Source: Ornithinibacillus bavariensis (GTDB taxonomy: Bacteria; Bacillota; Bacilli; Bacillales; Amphibacillaceae). Taken from it: a stretch of DNA of 64,000 bases. The notes below the pieces were generated by a model. That model saw only the letters and a list, made by a program, of their open reading frames with translations. It was not told where the DNA came from and made no database searches. This document shows, one piece after another, positions 62,111 through 64,000 of the stretch (positions within the stretch are counted from its first letter, which is position 1; each line of letters opens with the position of its first letter). The stretch covers positions 124,001 through 188,000 of the forward strand of contig NZ_BORP01000006.1 in assembly GCF_018333235.1 (NCBI RefSeq), read 5' to 3'. Both the position numbers and the translations under genes were made by a program.

Positions 62111-62620
62111 ATGGATAAAAATCCGGTTGAACCCAATGAATTGGTACTGACCCGAGACTTTTACGCTCCACGTGAGCTTGTATTCAAGGTATGGACAGAT
62201 CCGAAGCACTTCGGTAATTGGTGGGGACCGAAAGACTTTTCACTAAACGTCGAGAAGATGGATGTACGCCCGGGTGGTATGTTTCTAGGCAGCCAGACGT
62301 CTCCAGAGGGACATGTCATGTGGGGAAAGTTCGTGTATCAAGAAGTGAACGGACCGGAAAAACTCGTGTTTGTTCAATCGTTCTCGGACGAGGAAGGCAA
62401 TACTGTTCGAGCGCCTTTTAACCCGAATTGGCCACTCGAGATTATTAACATCCTAACGCTCACGGAAGAGAATGGAAAAACTTCGCTTACCCTGCGTGGT
62501 GGTCCGTTTAATGCAACTGAAGATGAGCGTGCGGCATTTGAAGGAATGCGACCTAATTTGGAGCAAGGCTTCGAGGGTACTTTCGATCAACTCGCTGATT
62601 ACCTTGCCAGCCAGCAATAA
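62111..62620 (+). CDS. SRPBCC/AHSA1-family protein
   Basis: A 169-residue START-like protein. LTRDFYAPRELVFKVWTDPK followed by FGNWWGPKDF and VRPGGMF are the AHSA1 signature (Bacillus YndB/YdfR-like). Members bind hydrophobic ligands in a deep cavity; roles range from co-chaperone-like to stress response. AAGGAGG precedes ATG. No partner is evident. Confidence 0.82.
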   Translation: MDKNPVEPNELVLTRDFYAPRELVFKVWTDPKHFGNWWGPKDFSLNVEKMDVRPGGMFLGSQTSPEGHVMWGKFVYQEVNGPEKLVFVQSFSDEEGNTVRAPFNPNWPLEIINILTLTEENGKTSLTLRGGPFNATEDERAAFEGMRPNLEQGFEGTFDQLADYLASQQ

Positions 62621-62856
62621 AATATTATTACATCTGAAAGCACCCGGAGAGGACGGTATCAGCTGTTTACTTCGAGGTGTTTTTTACTGCAAGTCGTGGG
62701 AAGGTAAAATGATTAAGCTAATGATCCCGCAAAATGCAAATGTTAGGATTGCTGTTTTTTTTTGCCCCTTTGAGGGCTTAAAATGGTTATCCTAAAGCAA
62801 AGGTTTTACAATAGAAGATAGTTTCCAATATGAAAATGATTAGGAGCTATACAAAT

Positions 62857-64000
62857 ATGAAAAATAATAATCAAGGATTAAGGCCTTTTTTATCACTTAT
62901 TAAATCAACAAATATCCCAAAAGTCGCTTTAACTTTCGGATTAATAGGAAGTGTTATTACCACCCTTATTGGATTGGCTATACCGCTTTTGACTGGTCAA
63001 TTAGTGGATGGATTTTCATTAGAATCGTTGAGTGCGGGAATGATCATCGCCATTGCTGCCGTGTTCATTTTACAGGCAGTAACAGATGGGGTATCTTTTT
63101 ATTTACTTGCATTTGTTGGACAGAGAGTTGTAGCAAGACTACGTGAGAGTATGTGGAGTAAGCTTATCCGCCTCCCGGTACGCTATTTTGATAAGCAGAC
63201 AAGCGGAGAATCTGTTAGTCGAGTCGTGAATGATACTGGAATCGTGAAGGATTTAATTACCCAGCATTTCCCTCAATTTATTAGTGGGATCATTACAATT
63301 ATTGGGGCAGTTATTATTTTACTTATCATGGATTGGAAAATGACGTTGATCATGTTAATAGCTGTACCTTTTACAATGGCCATTATGATTCCATTAGGGT
63401 CTAAAATGTCAAAAGTATCTAGAGGACTACAGGATGAAACGGCTGCATTTTCAGGGACAATTCAACAGACAATCAGTGAAATTCGTTTGATGAAGGCATC
63501 TACTGCTGAATCCGTAGAGAAACATAAGGGAAGAGCAGGAATTAATCGATTATTTCAATTTGGATTAAAGGAAGCACGAATTACTGCCTTAATCGGTCCA
63601 TCGATGTATACCGTAATGATGATTGTTGTTGTTGTGATTATTGGTTATGGAGGAATTCGTGTTGCTGAAGGAACCATGTCTACAGGTTCACTAGTGGCAT
63701 TTTTACTATATCTATTTCAAATTATCTTCCCCATTACCTCTTTTGCGATGTTTTTCACCCAATTGCAGAAGGCTAAAGGAGCGACAGAACGAATTATTGA
63801 TATTCTTCATTTGCCTGATGAGAACGGGCAGGCTGGGATAGAGATGGATATAGCCAATCAACCTATTTTTGTATCCGATATATCGTTTGCATATGAGGAA
63901 GGAGAAACAGTCCTGCAAAAGATATCCTTTAACGCAAACCCGGGGGAAATGATTGCTTTTGCTGGTCCAAGTGGTGGTGGAAAGTCGACTATATTCGCTT
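62857..64000 (+). CDS. bmrA: BmrA-like multidrug ABC exporter, 3' end outside the window
   Basis: The first 381 codons of a half-size ABC exporter. Six membrane segments are present, and GLAIPLLTGQLVDGFSLESL, GQRVVARLRESMWSKLIRLP, VRYFDKQTSGESVSRVVNDT and EIRLMKASTAE match B. subtilis BmrA closely. The ATPase begins FVSDISFAYEEGETVLQKIS and reaches Walker A GPSGGGKST before the window edge at 64000. Start ATG is after TAGGAG. BmrA exports drugs as a homodimer. The remaining two hundred or so residues are missing only because of the window edge. Confidence 0.88.
   Translation, partial: MKNNNQGLRPFLSLIKSTNIPKVALTFGLIGSVITTLIGLAIPLLTGQLVDGFSLESLSAGMIIAIAAVFILQAVTDGVSFYLLAFVGQRVVARLRESMWSKLIRLPVRYFDKQTSGESVSRVVNDTGIVKDLITQHFPQFISGIITIIGAVIILLIMDWKMTLIMLIAVPFTMAIMIPLGSKMSKVSRGLQDETAAFSGTIQQTISEIRLMKASTAESVEKHKGRAGINRLFQFGLKEARITALIGPSMYTVMMIVVVVIIGYGGIRVAEGTMSTGSLVAFLLYLFQIIFPITSFAMFFTQLQKAKGATERIIDILHLPDENGQAGIEMDIANQPIFVSDISFAYEEGETVLQKISFNANPGEMIAFAGPSGGGKSTIFA

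Overview
The window is chromosomal DNA of a low-GC, endospore-former-type Firmicute of the Bacillaceae. Evidence is an htrC-type protease and rlmH as in the Bacillus origin region, a ComK-type regulator, Bacillus-style ribosome binding sites (AGGAGG), GTG/TTG starts, many GNAT acetyltransferases and a BmrA-like ABC exporter. The Oceanobacillus/Virgibacillus/Ornithinibacillus neighbourhood is a plausible guess, but the genus cannot be fixed from what I can see.

Layout. 1-17.8 kb is ordinary backbone: the start of a NERD protein, HtrC, a DnaA-box cluster, a DoxX protein, an ABC exporter, a run of small cytoplasmic enzymes (hydrolase, DinB, phosphotransferase, several GNATs, phosphatase, deoxyribosyltransferase-like), a MerR/zinc-finger/methyltransferase group, then a four-gene envelope operon (coiled coil, polysaccharide deacetylase, M23 peptidase, bactofilin) and rlmH.

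17.8-41.2 kb is a visibly more A+T-rich accessory region that begins exactly at the 3' end of rlmH, the integration site used by staphylococcal SCC elements. A 19-bp copy of the rlmH 3' end recurs at 22.79 kb, so the first 5.0 kb is a discrete SCC-like insert without a visible ccr recombinase. It holds a decayed retron (reverse transcriptase fused to a trypsin-like protease), an Abi_C abortive-infection protein and a HEPN gene split by a frameshift. Beyond the second repeat lie a decayed DUF5343/Swt1-like HEPN pair, an AIPR-family protein, a resolvase remnant, a HEPN plus zinc-ribbon protein, and a divergent locus with three DNA methyltransferases, one fused to an Mrr-type nuclease. Next come a ComK-like regulator, an XRE repressor, a sigma factor, a DnaD-like protein, a solo Mrr-like protein and a module of ASCH-type proteins with a small kinase and a GNAT. 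No second-end att site was found, so the right boundary is only an estimate (38.2-41.2 kb).

41.3-46.5 kb is a catabolite-controlled diacetylchitobiose/beta-glucoside operon: GntR regulator, GH4 6-phospho-glycosidase, PTS IIC, ChbG deacetylase, PTS IIA and IIB, with a perfect palindromic operator and a cre site. 46.5-64 kb returns to backbone: an ECF sigma/anti-sigma pair with its own promoter signature, a MarR-controlled NmrA/DUF1772 pair with two identical operators, a two-component system followed by a polysaccharide deacetylase and an amidase, an RlmI-like methyltransferase, a membrane M28 peptidase, a truncated FAD oxidoreductase, two small stress-type proteins and a BmrA-like ABC exporter cut by the window end.
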